The position numbers and the translations under genes were made by a program. A DNA stretch of 11,404 nucleotides from Lachnospiraceae bacterium (GTDB lineage: Bacteria; Bacillota; Clostridia; Lachnospirales; Lachnospiraceae), in assembly GCA_014804225.1 (NCBI GenBank), contig JAAVAF010000010.1, positions 8,211-19,614 of the forward strand, read 5' to 3'. Under the pieces are notes generated by a model. That model had not been told where the DNA came from. It did not search any database and saw only the letters and a program-made list of their open reading frames with translations. Positions 1-5,970 of the stretch are shown one piece after another; the first letter of the stretch is position 1; every line of letters begins with the position of its first letter.

Positions 1-163
1 TGCGAAAAAGCGAGGGCAGTTTTACATCAAATTTCACCTCAAATGCGTCAAGATCTCGCTCCGTAACAGGCGACTGTGTAAACATACTACTGTCTGCTAC
101 CCCTCTTTTGACAAGCGCCTCAAATGCCTCTTTTATAAAACGCTGTTCCTCTTCCTTTGTCAA
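1..163 (-). CDS. SMI1/KNR4 (SUKH)-like protein, N-terminal part, cut by the left window edge
   Basis: About 54 codons are visible, running off the left end. The translation begins MTKEEEQRFIKEAFEAL and ends near DAFEVKFDVKLPSLFR. A helix, then an acidic segment leading to 'LPSLFR', matches the start of SMI1/KNR4 (SUKH) domains, where an 'E-x-x-x-G-v-x-LP-x-x-f/y' element is typical. SUKH proteins are often immunity partners of secreted or contact-dependent nuclease toxins, though many have other or unknown roles; no toxin is visible here. The TTG start at 163 is chosen because AGGGAG (172-177) lies 8 bases upstream. An in-frame GTG at 172 is possible but would overlap that site. The gene follows the histidine kinase after 84 bases, with its own promoter-like site. 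The family call rests on the N-terminus only, so it is moderate. Confidence 0.55.
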   Translation of the reverse strand, partial: MTKEEEQRFIKEAFEALVKRGVADSSMFTQSPVTERDLDAFEVKFDVKLPSLFR

Positions 164-195
164 TGATATCACTCCCTTAGTTCGATGTTTGTAAT

Positions 196-224
196 ACTAT
201 ACCACAAAAGAAAGGAGGAAATTC
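196..224 (-). promoter_or_regulatory. Possible promoter of the SUKH-like gene
   Basis: On the minus strand there is a TATAGT -10-like hexamer at 196-201. The -35 position at 17 bases (219-224, GAATTT) is poor. A good -10 with a poor -35 is what an activator-dependent promoter looks like, and direct repeats lie just upstream (231-263). This is a pattern reading only; no transcription start is known. Confidence 0.35.
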
Positions 225-230
225 ATCACG

Positions 231-263
231 GGCGAAATTCGTATATGTTACGGCGAGATTCGT
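231..263 (-). repeat. Pair of 12-base direct repeats at a 21-base pitch, possible LytTR-regulator site
   Basis: Read on the minus strand, ACGAATCTCGCC (252-263) is followed after 9 bases by ACGAATTTCGCC (231-242), with 11 of 12 bases identical. The pitch is exactly 21 bases, two helical turns. The upstream copy overlaps the last codons of the histidine kinase gene; the downstream copy ends 6 bases before the expected -35 position of the SUKH-like gene. LytTR-family regulators such as AgrA and ComE bind paired direct repeats about 21 to 22 bases apart near -35. The repeat is seen directly. Its use as an operator for the neighbouring LytTR regulator is inference, and its bases do not resemble the AgrA consensus. 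Confidence 0.5.
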
Positions 264-1303
264 TGTTTTACATATAAAAGAACTTTTACCTGAAATAAGT
301 GATTGGCATCTTCTGTTTCTATGTCACCATCGTACTTTTCTACAATACATCGCACATTTGCAAGCCCCATTCCGTGAGCTGTACTGTCCTCCTTTGTAGA
401 AAGATAACGGCCCCCTTTCTTAATCAGCGCTCCGACATAACTGTTTTCAACATGAATCAGCAGCATTCCCATCTTGTAGCTTATTACAACACGCAAATAC
501 TTTTCCTTCGTCTGTTTTGCCGCACGGATTGCATTGTCAAGCAAATTTCCCAAAATAACATTGAAATCGAACGGCTCTATTTCCAGTCCGCTTGGAATAC
601 ACACTTTGCAGGCTACCTCCCCAAGCTCCCGTTTCGCATCATCCAGCATCAAATTGAGCAGGCTATCGATATCCGTATTTCCGCTTGACACATACTCTCT
701 TGAATATGTCATAAAGCTGTCCATACTTTTTAGATATTCCTTGATTTCCGATGATTCGTCGCGTTCTGCCAGAAGCATCAACTCATTCAAATGATGCTTT
801 AAATCATGACGCAGTCCGCGTACCTTCTCCTCCGAATTTTTCAGAACATCTAACTGGTTGGAATATCCCGCAAGCTGTCTTTTGGTATGTTCATTCTCTG
901 CCATTTTGATGCGGATATTTTTCATATGCTCCGCTACGATTTCCGTCAACAGCTCAAGGATGTACATTGACGCGAGCATCGCAATCTGTTCTACAAGAAA
1001 TGCGATCTCCGAATCGTAGTAAAAAAAGGTTAACGTGTATGTAACAAATGTTCTGCATAGAATGTATGTTCCATATGCAAATACCGTAACCATCAACTTC
1101 TTTTTGAGTCGCGCCTGATACAACCACGTCAATATAAAAATGATCAGTGCCATAATTATATTGCTAAAATCTGATGTGGAAAACGATTCCACAAATGTAA
1201 ACCACAGCACTAATAATAGATAAACGGATATCTCTTTTCTCCGATTTACCTCCTGTGTATCCAAAAAACAGTGCATGTATTTATAGAAAATATAGAAAAT
1301 CAT
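248..1303 (-). CDS. GHKL sensor histidine kinase (AgrC-like), partner of the LytTR regulator
   Basis: This 351-residue membrane kinase should autophosphorylate on histidine and pass phosphate to the response regulator encoded just upstream. The first 125 residues are hydrophobic, with about four membrane segments (roughly 25-45, 47-63, 69-97 and 100-124) and almost no extracellular domain. A linker helix (130-160) leads to the dimerisation box 'LRHDLKHH' with likely phospho-His166. The GHKL ATPase domain follows, with N-box 'NLLDN' (253-257), 'ENS' (286-288) and G-box 'HGMGL' (310-314). The AgrC class commonly has 6 or 7 membrane spans, so this sensor half is short. The ATG lies 3 bases after the regulator's stop codon, with GGAG 10 bases upstream, so the two genes are co-transcribed. 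No AgrB or AgrD-like peptide gene is visible, and the signal is unknown. Confidence 0.9.
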   Translation of the reverse strand: MIFYIFYKYMHCFLDTQEVNRRKEISVYLLLVLWFTFVESFSTSDFSNIIMALIIFILTWLYQARLKKKLMVTVFAYGTYILCRTFVTYTLTFFYYDSEIAFLVEQIAMLASMYILELLTEIVAEHMKNIRIKMAENEHTKRQLAGYSNQLDVLKNSEEKVRGLRHDLKHHLNELMLLAERDESSEIKEYLKSMDSFMTYSREYVSSGNTDIDSLLNLMLDDAKRELGEVACKVCIPSGLEIEPFDFNVILGNLLDNAIRAAKQTKEKYLRVVISYKMGMLLIHVENSYVGALIKKGGRYLSTKEDSTAHGMGLANVRCIVEKYDGDIETEDANHLFQVKVLLYVKQRISP

Positions 1304-1306
1304 CGT

Positions 1307-2017
1307 TTAATAACTCCAGTTAAATTCCGATATTTGTCTGCGGACTTCCTTCCTGTACGGTTGACTAATATTAAAAATCCGCTCACCCGACATCGTTACG
1401 GTATCATATGTACACTCGGATAGATGATCAAGATTGATGATATAAGATTGATGAATCTGTATAAAGTTGTTGGGAAGGGAAGGAAGAAGCTCCTTAAGAC
1501 GCCCATTAAAAGTAATCACAGAACCTGTCAGTATGATATTAATTTTTTTATTATCGCTTGTAAAACAGATAATATCGCTATACTTTACCTTTCCGTAAAT
1601 CCCTTTTGCATGATATTCAAAAATCAGGTTCTTTCTGCGGGAAATTTTAAATGCTTCCTCGATAATCTGTGCCACATCTTCATACTTGATCGGCTTTATG
1701 AGAAAATCAATCGGTCGTATCTTAAACAACTCCATCGCATAACTGCTTTTGGATGAAATATAGGCGATGTTGATTTCATGGTTTTCAAACTCTTTTCTGA
1801 TGTATCTGCCTACCTCTATCCCACTGGTAGTGACAAGCTCAATATCCAGAAAAAGTAAGTCGATACATACCGTTCCAAGATCCGAACACAGTGCCTCTCC
1901 TGTATACCACACAAAAACATCAATTTCCGTCATATTTTGCTTCGCATACTCCTGAATCATTTTCTCGATTTCCATACAGGTATTTTTTTCATCATCGCAA
2001 ATGCCTATTCTGTACAT
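1307..2017 (-). CDS. LytTR-family response regulator (AgrA/ComE-like)
   Basis: This 236-residue cytoplasmic transcription regulator has an N-terminal receiver domain (1-120) with the acidic pair Asp8/Asp9, phosphoacceptor Asp58 in 'LLFLDIE', a serine switch residue around 88-89 and Lys108 in 'LIKPI'. A LytTR DNA-binding domain occupies about 132-234, with the typical 'FIQIHQSYIINL' and 'SQPYRKEVRR' elements. Proteins of this class bind paired direct repeats near promoters. It is the first gene of a pair with the GHKL kinase. The ribosome site is weak (AAGGGA about 13 bases upstream), and no clear promoter is visible in the 44 bases between its start and the TetR terminator. It may therefore depend on a promoter inside the tetR-like gene or on read-through. 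A candidate target is the repeat pair at 231-263. Confidence 0.92.
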   Translation of the reverse strand: MYRIGICDDEKNTCMEIEKMIQEYAKQNMTEIDVFVWYTGEALCSDLGTVCIDLLFLDIELVTTSGIEVGRYIRKEFENHEINIAYISSKSSYAMELFKIRPIDFLIKPIKYEDVAQIIEEAFKISRRKNLIFEYHAKGIYGKVKYSDIICFTSDNKKINIILTGSVITFNGRLKELLPSLPNNFIQIHQSYIINLDHLSECTYDTVTMSGERIFNISQPYRKEVRRQISEFNWSY

Positions 2018-2061
2018 TCTAATAACCGTGTCCCTTTCTCAGTCTGCCTCTTTCATAGACC

Positions 2062-2088
2062 AAAAAAGTTGGGCGTACCCAACTTTTT
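2062..2088 (-). terminator. Intrinsic terminator after the TetR-type gene
   Basis: A perfect 11-base-pair inverted repeat, AAAAAGTTGGG (2063-2073) and CCCAACTTTTT (2078-2088), encloses a 4-base loop. On the minus strand it ends in a run of six T and begins 13 bases after the TetR-type stop codon. Because its arms carry A and T runs on both sides it could also work on the plus strand, but no plus-strand gene needs it. It separates the DUF6508-like/TetR unit from the two-component pair. Confidence 0.88.
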
Positions 2089-2101
2089 CGTCCACTATGA
2101 T

Positions 2102-2692
2102 TTAATCTTTAATCACCATACCAAGCGTTCCCATAATATATGCAATCTGATTGTCCAACGTTTTTGCCGTTATCTCCGTCGTCTGCGCAGTCACTTTCAT
2201 GCCCTCAATCGCGTATGCTATATTTTTCGCGGCTTCTGCTGGACTTTCGCAAACCATCCACTCCTCGTTTACACCGTCTATAATTAATTTTTCCAGTGCT
2301 CTGACATTCTCATCAAACCGTTTCTTGATCGGAGTGTCTGCATTTACAAGTTTATTTTCAAACAGATATTCATACGTTGCGGCAGTCAGATTGCCTTTCT
2401 TTTTCAAAATATCTTTTTTCTGCTCCTCCAGATACATCAACAAAATCTCACCGGGACTTGCCTCTTTCACTGCAGGCGATTCGAGCACCGATGTAAGTGT
2501 CTTATTTTCCTGTTCCAGCACTGCCTCAAAGAGCTCCTTTGTATTGGAAAAATATAAGTAAAGTCCACCGCGGCTGATCCCGCATGCCTCCACGATATCT
2601 TTCATCGTTACGCCCTTATAACCGCACCGAAAAAACACATCTCTTGCAGCCTCCACAATCAAATTTCTTTTCTGTAATGACTTGTTACCCAT
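2102..2692 (-). CDS. TetR/AcrR-family transcriptional regulator
   Basis: This 196-residue protein has a TetR helix-turn-helix at about 27-50 ('GVTMKDIVEACGISRGGLY' then 'YFSNTKELF'), followed by an all-helical ligand-binding and dimerisation region typical of the family in length. Such proteins are usually repressors released by a small molecule. The ligand cannot be read from the sequence. The open frame extends further upstream, but ATG at 2692 is chosen because AGGAG (2701-2705) sits 8 bases before it and homology begins there ('MGNKSLQKRNLIVEAA'). It starts 26 bases after the stop of the DUF6508-like gene and ends at a strong terminator, so the two form one unit. Autorepression at the promoter near 3222-3250 is the simplest model; the efflux or enzyme gene often beside a TetR gene is missing here. 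Confidence 0.9.
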   Translation of the reverse strand: MGNKSLQKRNLIVEAARDVFFRCGYKGVTMKDIVEACGISRGGLYLYFSNTKELFEAVLEQENKTLTSVLESPAVKEASPGEILLMYLEEQKKDILKKKGNLTAATYEYLFENKLVNADTPIKKRFDENVRALEKLIIDGVNEEWMVCESPAEAAKNIAYAIEGMKVTAQTTEITAKTLDNQIAYIMGTLGMVIKD

Positions 2693-2700
2693 AACTGCCA

Positions 2701-2705
2701 CTCCT
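2701..2705 (-). promoter_or_regulatory. Ribosome binding site that sets the TetR-type start
   Basis: AGGAG on the minus strand lies 8 bases before ATG at 2692. It excludes the longer frame start at 2806, which would overlap the end of the upstream gene and adds residues unlike the family. Confidence 0.75.
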
Positions 2706-2718
2706 AAATAATATTTTA

Positions 2719-3180
2719 CTACGCCAATGGACTTCTGATTTCCATTAAATCCTTTAATTTCAACAACAGTGCCAAATATACGCCGTTTGACACACCCTCT
2801 GTCCACACTGCACCTTTTACATCACCCCGAAGCACATACTTCGAAAAAATATCCCCAAGCACAGATATCTCCTGGAGAGAGCATGCATCAATCACACGAA
2901 GCTCATCAGCAGCCGTCTTGATCCGATACCTTGAAAACGTATACACATAATTTCGGTTGATAAAATCAGTGGATCGTATTGCTTTAATAAAATTAAGGAG
3001 TGTGGCATCATAGACAGGCACCGACATCGAACTCTTATCAATGCCCTCCCCACTATAAATACTCGATGACGCACCTCCGCTTGTCCGCTCAAGCCACGGC
3101 AGAAATTCCAGTAGTTTGACGACATCCTCTTTATAACAAATTATGATTTCTTCCCTTGAAAGTCTAAGGCTTTCCGCCAT
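2719..3180 (-). CDS. Small cytoplasmic protein of unknown function, DUF6508-like
   Basis: This is a 153-residue soluble protein with no signal peptide or membrane segment. From the N-terminus it shows a helical part with 'VVKLLEFLPWLE' (about 19-30), a loop rich in Gly and Ser, 'YDATLLNFIKAI' (about 57-68) and 'RNYVYTFSRYRIKTAADEL' (about 76-94). A C-terminal helical part ends 'GVSNGVYLALLLKLKDLM'. This order resembles DUF6508 proteins as I remember them; that match is from memory and moderate. No catalytic motif is recognised. The start at 3180 is chosen because GGAGG lies 6 bases upstream; the open frame continues 10 codons further without a better site. It is the first gene of a unit with the TetR-type regulator, so the regulator may control it. 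Confidence 0.75.
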   Translation of the reverse strand: MAESLRLSREEIIICYKEDVVKLLEFLPWLERTSGGASSSIYSGEGIDKSSMSVPVYDATLLNFIKAIRSTDFINRNYVYTFSRYRIKTAADELRVIDACSLQEISVLGDIFSKYVLRGDVKGAVWTEGVSNGVYLALLLKLKDLMEIRSPLA

Positions 3181-3186
3181 ACTAAT

Positions 3187-3191
3187 CCTCC
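3187..3191 (-). promoter_or_regulatory. Ribosome binding site of the DUF6508-like gene
   Basis: GGAGG on the minus strand, 6 bases before ATG at 3180. It decides this start over the in-frame ATG at 3210. Confidence 0.75.
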
Positions 3192-3221
3192 ATTTCCACG
3201 CACACTGCAAAATAACAAGCT

Positions 3222-3250
3222 ATACTATAACATATTACATTTTATCACAA
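3222..3250 (-). promoter_or_regulatory. Putative promoter of the DUF6508-like/TetR unit, with a possible operator
   Basis: On the minus strand TTGTGA (3245-3250) and TAGTAT (3222-3227) are separated by 17 bases, and each matches the housekeeping consensus at 4 of 6 positions. They lie in the AT-rich 153-base gap (3181-3333) between the lipoprotein gene and this unit, about 40 bases upstream of the start codon. GCTATACTATAAC (3219-3231) is an imperfect palindrome (half-sites 5 of 6) over the -10 region and could be the TetR-type operator. Apart from the terminator-like repeat near 3289-3346, I see nothing else in this gap. Confidence 0.4.
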
Positions 3251-3288
3251 AACATTAAAAAATACAGCACTTTTTGACATATTTTCTT

Positions 3289-3346
3289 AAAAAAATTGAA
3301 ATATCCGTATCTTGATACCCAAAACAAACACAACTATTTCAATTTT
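3289..3346 (-). terminator. Terminator-like inverted repeat over the end of the lipoprotein gene
   Basis: Two perfectly complementary 12-base arms, AAAATTGAAATA (3292-3303) and TATTTCAATTTT (3335-3346), flank 31 bases that hold a small inner GTATC/GATAC repeat (3307-3318). On the minus strand the distal arm runs into seven T (3289-3295). The proximal arm contains the last codons and part of the stop codon of the lipoprotein gene. The stem is almost only A-T pairs, so it would be weaker than usual, but position and T-run fit a terminator or an mRNA 3' end stabiliser. Confidence 0.45.
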
Positions 3347-5061
3347 GTGCTCTGCCCTGCCCGATATGCCTCTCTGCGCTCCGCAACAATATCGCCATAC
3401 CCTGCCTCAGCGTATTGTTCGGCAAGCTCATCATACAAAGACTCAAATCGCTTTGTATCACATTTTGTAAGTTCATTTCGATATTCTTTATACAATTCCA
3501 AAAGCGTTGCCTGATACTTTGACACAGATGAAAACGCAACGGCAAAATTACAGTCAAACACAGCATAACCCGCCTCGGCTACTTCAAGCTGTCCGTAGTA
3601 ATTTTCCACTAACTCAGATGTCAAATCCTGAGAAGCGTTTTTTGGTGCTGCCATCGCAATAATGTCCTCAATGCTGCCCGCATTTCTTGCCTCAATCGTA
3701 ATCGTCCAATAGTCCTTATTATTGGAATATCCCTGTCTGCATTCTCCATCATAATCGGCAGTCTGCACCGGAAGTCCGTTTCTTCCCAATGTATAGTTTT
3801 CTCCCTCTATCCCCCACTGCATCGTGAAAAGGTTCTCCTCTTGTGTCAGCCATTCCATATACATCCATGCAGCTTTGATCTGTTCCTTACTCGCTGTCGA
3901 TGAAAAACCAATCATCATGCCAAAAGGATTATTTGCACGCAGCGCCGGCACCGTACCGCCCTCGCGGTCGGTTACATTCTTTGTAATTTTCACAGCAAGC
4001 TTACCGTTCGGATTATGCTCGTAAAAATCATTTACCCAGTCCAAATCTGGTGCCATATAGCCCTGATAATACAAACACTTCCCAGTCGCAAAATTTTTCC
4101 GTGCCGTCTCCTCGTCAATCTTGTCATAATTTGGCTCTATCAGCCCTAAATTGTATTTCTCATTCTCCCGCTGAAGCAGTTTTTTGTTTGCCTCATCTCC
4201 AAGCGCCGGAATCGCATAATCACCGTAGCATGCCCAATTTTCTTCATCAAGAGGAAAACTTCGATACTGATAATTTCTGTCGACATCAGAACCCGCTATC
4301 GCTTTCCCACCACACGGATATTTGCAGATACCACTCTCTTTTACTCTTAATAGCATTTCCCGCTCATCCGCCCAGTTATCCGGATACTCCTCATAGCCAA
4401 GCTGTTCGAGCCAATCCTTGCGATAAATCGTCGCATATGCGTAATCTGTATTATAATAGGGTCTTTGTGCGAGCGCAAAATAATATTTTCCGTCAAGGCT
4501 TGTGTAGGAAAGCAGTCCCAAATCCACCATTCTCTGATAATAACTTGGCGCTACTACCATAAATTCATCAAAGTCAAGCTCAACAAGATAGCCGTCTTTC
4601 ACCCACTGCGCAAGTTTTGGGTAATCATACTCCATAAAGATTGTCGGCTGCTCTCCCGCTTTCACCAAACGGTCATACTCATTTAAAACATCAGTTCTAT
4701 TGATGGCAACATATTCAACAGTAACGTTATAGCGATCACCAAAATTTTTCTGTATCCAGTCCGTCCAATAATTGTTGGTGACATCAGGCACATCTTCCAT
4801 ATGCCTATCGTATACAGGAATTTTAATTGTTACGTTTTGTTCAAAGGGTTCCCACCCTTCAATTCCCACCACAATATCAGACATCGCATTGACTGCCTCC
4901 GATACTGCTGCATTGACTGCCACAGACTCCGTATTTTGCTCCTTGGTCGAAATATTACTTGCTGTTGGAATGTCCTCTTCCTGCGCCCCACAACCTGTAA
5001 GCAGCAAGAGCAGTAATATACCCATAAACATTCGTAACGCCGTTTTTTTTGGTCTGTTCAT
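3334..5061 (-). CDS. Extracellular solute-binding lipoprotein, ABC sugar-uptake type (family 1)
   Basis: A 575-residue secreted lipoprotein expected to sit on the outer face of the membrane and bind a sugar or oligosaccharide for an ABC importer. The N-terminus MNRPKKTALRMFMG is followed by a leucine-rich core and the lipobox 'LLTGC', giving lipidated Cys24. A Ser/Thr/Ala linker precedes the binding domain, which starts near 'NNYWTDWIQKNFGD'. Family features include 'TIFMEYDYPKLAQWVKDG', 'DGKYYFALAQRPYYNTDY', 'YRKDWLEQLG' and 'AAWMYMEWLTQEEN'. The length suits the long LipO/YtcQ-like group that pairs with LplB/LplC-type permeases. The frame is open back to a TTG at 5091, but ATG at 5061 with AGGAG (5072-5076) gives a proper signal peptide. 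No permease or ATPase gene lies in the window, so it looks like an orphan. It follows the hydrolase gene after 46 bases and may share its transcript. Confidence 0.88.
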   Translation of the reverse strand: MNRPKKTALRMFMGILLLLLLTGCGAQEEDIPTASNISTKEQNTESVAVNAAVSEAVNAMSDIVVGIEGWEPFEQNVTIKIPVYDRHMEDVPDVTNNYWTDWIQKNFGDRYNVTVEYVAINRTDVLNEYDRLVKAGEQPTIFMEYDYPKLAQWVKDGYLVELDFDEFMVVAPSYYQRMVDLGLLSYTSLDGKYYFALAQRPYYNTDYAYATIYRKDWLEQLGYEEYPDNWADEREMLLRVKESGICKYPCGGKAIAGSDVDRNYQYRSFPLDEENWACYGDYAIPALGDEANKKLLQRENEKYNLGLIEPNYDKIDEETARKNFATGKCLYYQGYMAPDLDWVNDFYEHNPNGKLAVKITKNVTDREGGTVPALRANNPFGMMIGFSSTASKEQIKAAWMYMEWLTQEENLFTMQWGIEGENYTLGRNGLPVQTADYDGECRQGYSNNKDYWTITIEARNAGSIEDIIAMAAPKNASQDLTSELVENYYGQLEVAEAGYAVFDCNFAVAFSSVSKYQATLLELYKEYRNELTKCDTKRFESLYDELAEQYAEAGYGDIVAERREAYRAGQSTKLK

Positions 5062-5071
5062 GAACCATTTT

Positions 5072-5076
5072 CTCCT
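5072..5076 (-). promoter_or_regulatory. Ribosome binding site of the solute-binding lipoprotein gene
   Basis: AGGAG on the minus strand, 10 bases before ATG at 5061. The spacing is slightly long, but this start gives a canonical lipoprotein signal, whereas the TTG at 5091 would add 10 charged residues before it. Confidence 0.65.
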
Positions 5077-5107
5077 ATCGTCGTAATCCAATTTCTACGC
5101 AAACACA

Positions 5108-5929
5108 CTACAGATTATATTGCAGCCAGTTTTTGCAGAGCAAAATCCATTGTTCGCACTGCGGTTCCACCATGCTCTGATCGGGCATTGTCGTTTCCTT
5201 TGTTGCAAGTGCAAGTCCATGTCTGCCATGCGGAAATACATGATACTCAAAGCTTACACCTGCCTGCCTTAAGGCCTTTACAAACAACATGGAATTTTCA
5301 AGCGGTACCGAGGCATCCTCAACCGTATGCCAGAGAAACACGGGCGGAACCTGATCCGTCACCTGATTCTCAAGACTTAAAAGCGCCTCCAGTTCAGGTA
5401 ATGCTTTGCTTCCCATAAGTCGCTCAAAAGAGGCCTTATGTGCATGCTCGCCCGACGTAATCACAGGATACGCAAGGATTAATCCGTTTGGTTGATATCT
5501 TTTTTTATCCATACCTGTCTTTTCAGAAAGCCACGGCTTATCCCAAAAACAGCCAAGACTCGCTGCCAAATGACCACCTGCCGAAAACCCCGCCACAACG
5601 ATCTTATTTCCATCTATCCCATACGCATCTGCTTGCTCTCTGATATAGGAAACTGCCCATGTAAGCTCCATAAGCGGCAGCGGATGCTCCATACCATCGC
5701 CCGCCACATCATATTGAAGAACCGCCGCATGACACCCCGCTGCAAGAAATTGAAAAGCAATCGGCTCCCCTTCTCTTACCGACACATGCTCATATCCGCC
5801 ACCCGGACAAATAATGATCATAGGGCGTTTTCGGTCCCCATACATCTCTTGATAACGCTCCTGTATATAAAGCATCAACTGCGCCTTTACAGCATATTCT
5901 ACATCTACCTTTACTGTTTCAAATTTCAT
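5108..5929 (-). CDS. Alpha/beta-hydrolase, esterase/acetylesterase type (BD-FAE-like)
   Basis: A 273-residue cytoplasmic hydrolase without a signal peptide. Motifs in order are the oxyanion loop 'CPGGGYEHVS' (41-50), the nucleophile elbow 'GFSAGGH' with Ser116, an acid in 'HTVEDASVP' (Asp205) and the base in 'FPHGRHGLA' (His237), so a full Ser-Asp-His triad is visible. The PGGGY loop and overall order match small-molecule esterases, including enzymes that take acetyl groups off xylan-derived sugars. The exact substrate cannot be read. The next gene encodes a sugar-binding lipoprotein, which makes deacylation of an imported, acylated sugar an attractive but unproven role. It starts 41 bases after sigH, with AAAGG about 8 bases and AGGAG about 13 bases upstream, and no terminator lies between, so read-through from sigH is possible. 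Confidence 0.88.
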   Translation of the reverse strand: MKFETVKVDVEYAVKAQLMLYIQERYQEMYGDRKRPMIIICPGGGYEHVSVREGEPIAFQFLAAGCHAAVLQYDVAGDGMEHPLPLMELTWAVSYIREQADAYGIDGNKIVVAGFSAGGHLAASLGCFWDKPWLSEKTGMDKKRYQPNGLILAYPVITSGEHAHKASFERLMGSKALPELEALLSLENQVTDQVPPVFLWHTVEDASVPLENSMLFVKALRQAGVSFEYHVFPHGRHGLALATKETTMPDQSMVEPQCEQWILLCKNWLQYNL

Positions 5930-5970
5930 ATTTTCAACCTTTCTCCTGTTAAATAAATAACAATTTGAAA

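Noticed and set aside
211..230. AGGAGG on the plus strand, like a ribosome binding site
   Set aside because: It is not followed by a start codon with a meaningful frame; the only coding sequence nearby is on the minus strand.
2892..3125. Second minus-strand frame inside the DUF6508-like gene
   Set aside because: It overlaps the better supported frame entirely and has no ribosome site; the DUF6508-like frame has a clean GGAGG start.
3274..3303. Plus-strand promoter-like sequence (TTGACA at 3274-3279)
   Set aside because: The -35 hexamer is perfect but the matching -10 position is poor, and there is no plausible plus-strand gene downstream; the stretch is AT-rich and overlaps the end of a minus-strand gene.
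4050..4562. Plus-strand open frame of 170 codons opposite the lipoprotein gene
   Set aside because: Composition is rich in His, Ser, Pro and Asn with no recognisable domain, and the minus strand clearly encodes a solute-binding protein.
5062..5091. TTG start for the solute-binding lipoprotein
   Set aside because: It would put 10 extra charged residues before the signal peptide and contains the ribosome site of the ATG at 5061.
5492..5956. Plus-strand open frame of 154 codons opposite the hydrolase gene
   Set aside because: It is a shadow frame: the minus strand carries a full catalytic triad and family motifs, while the plus frame has odd composition and no ribosome site.
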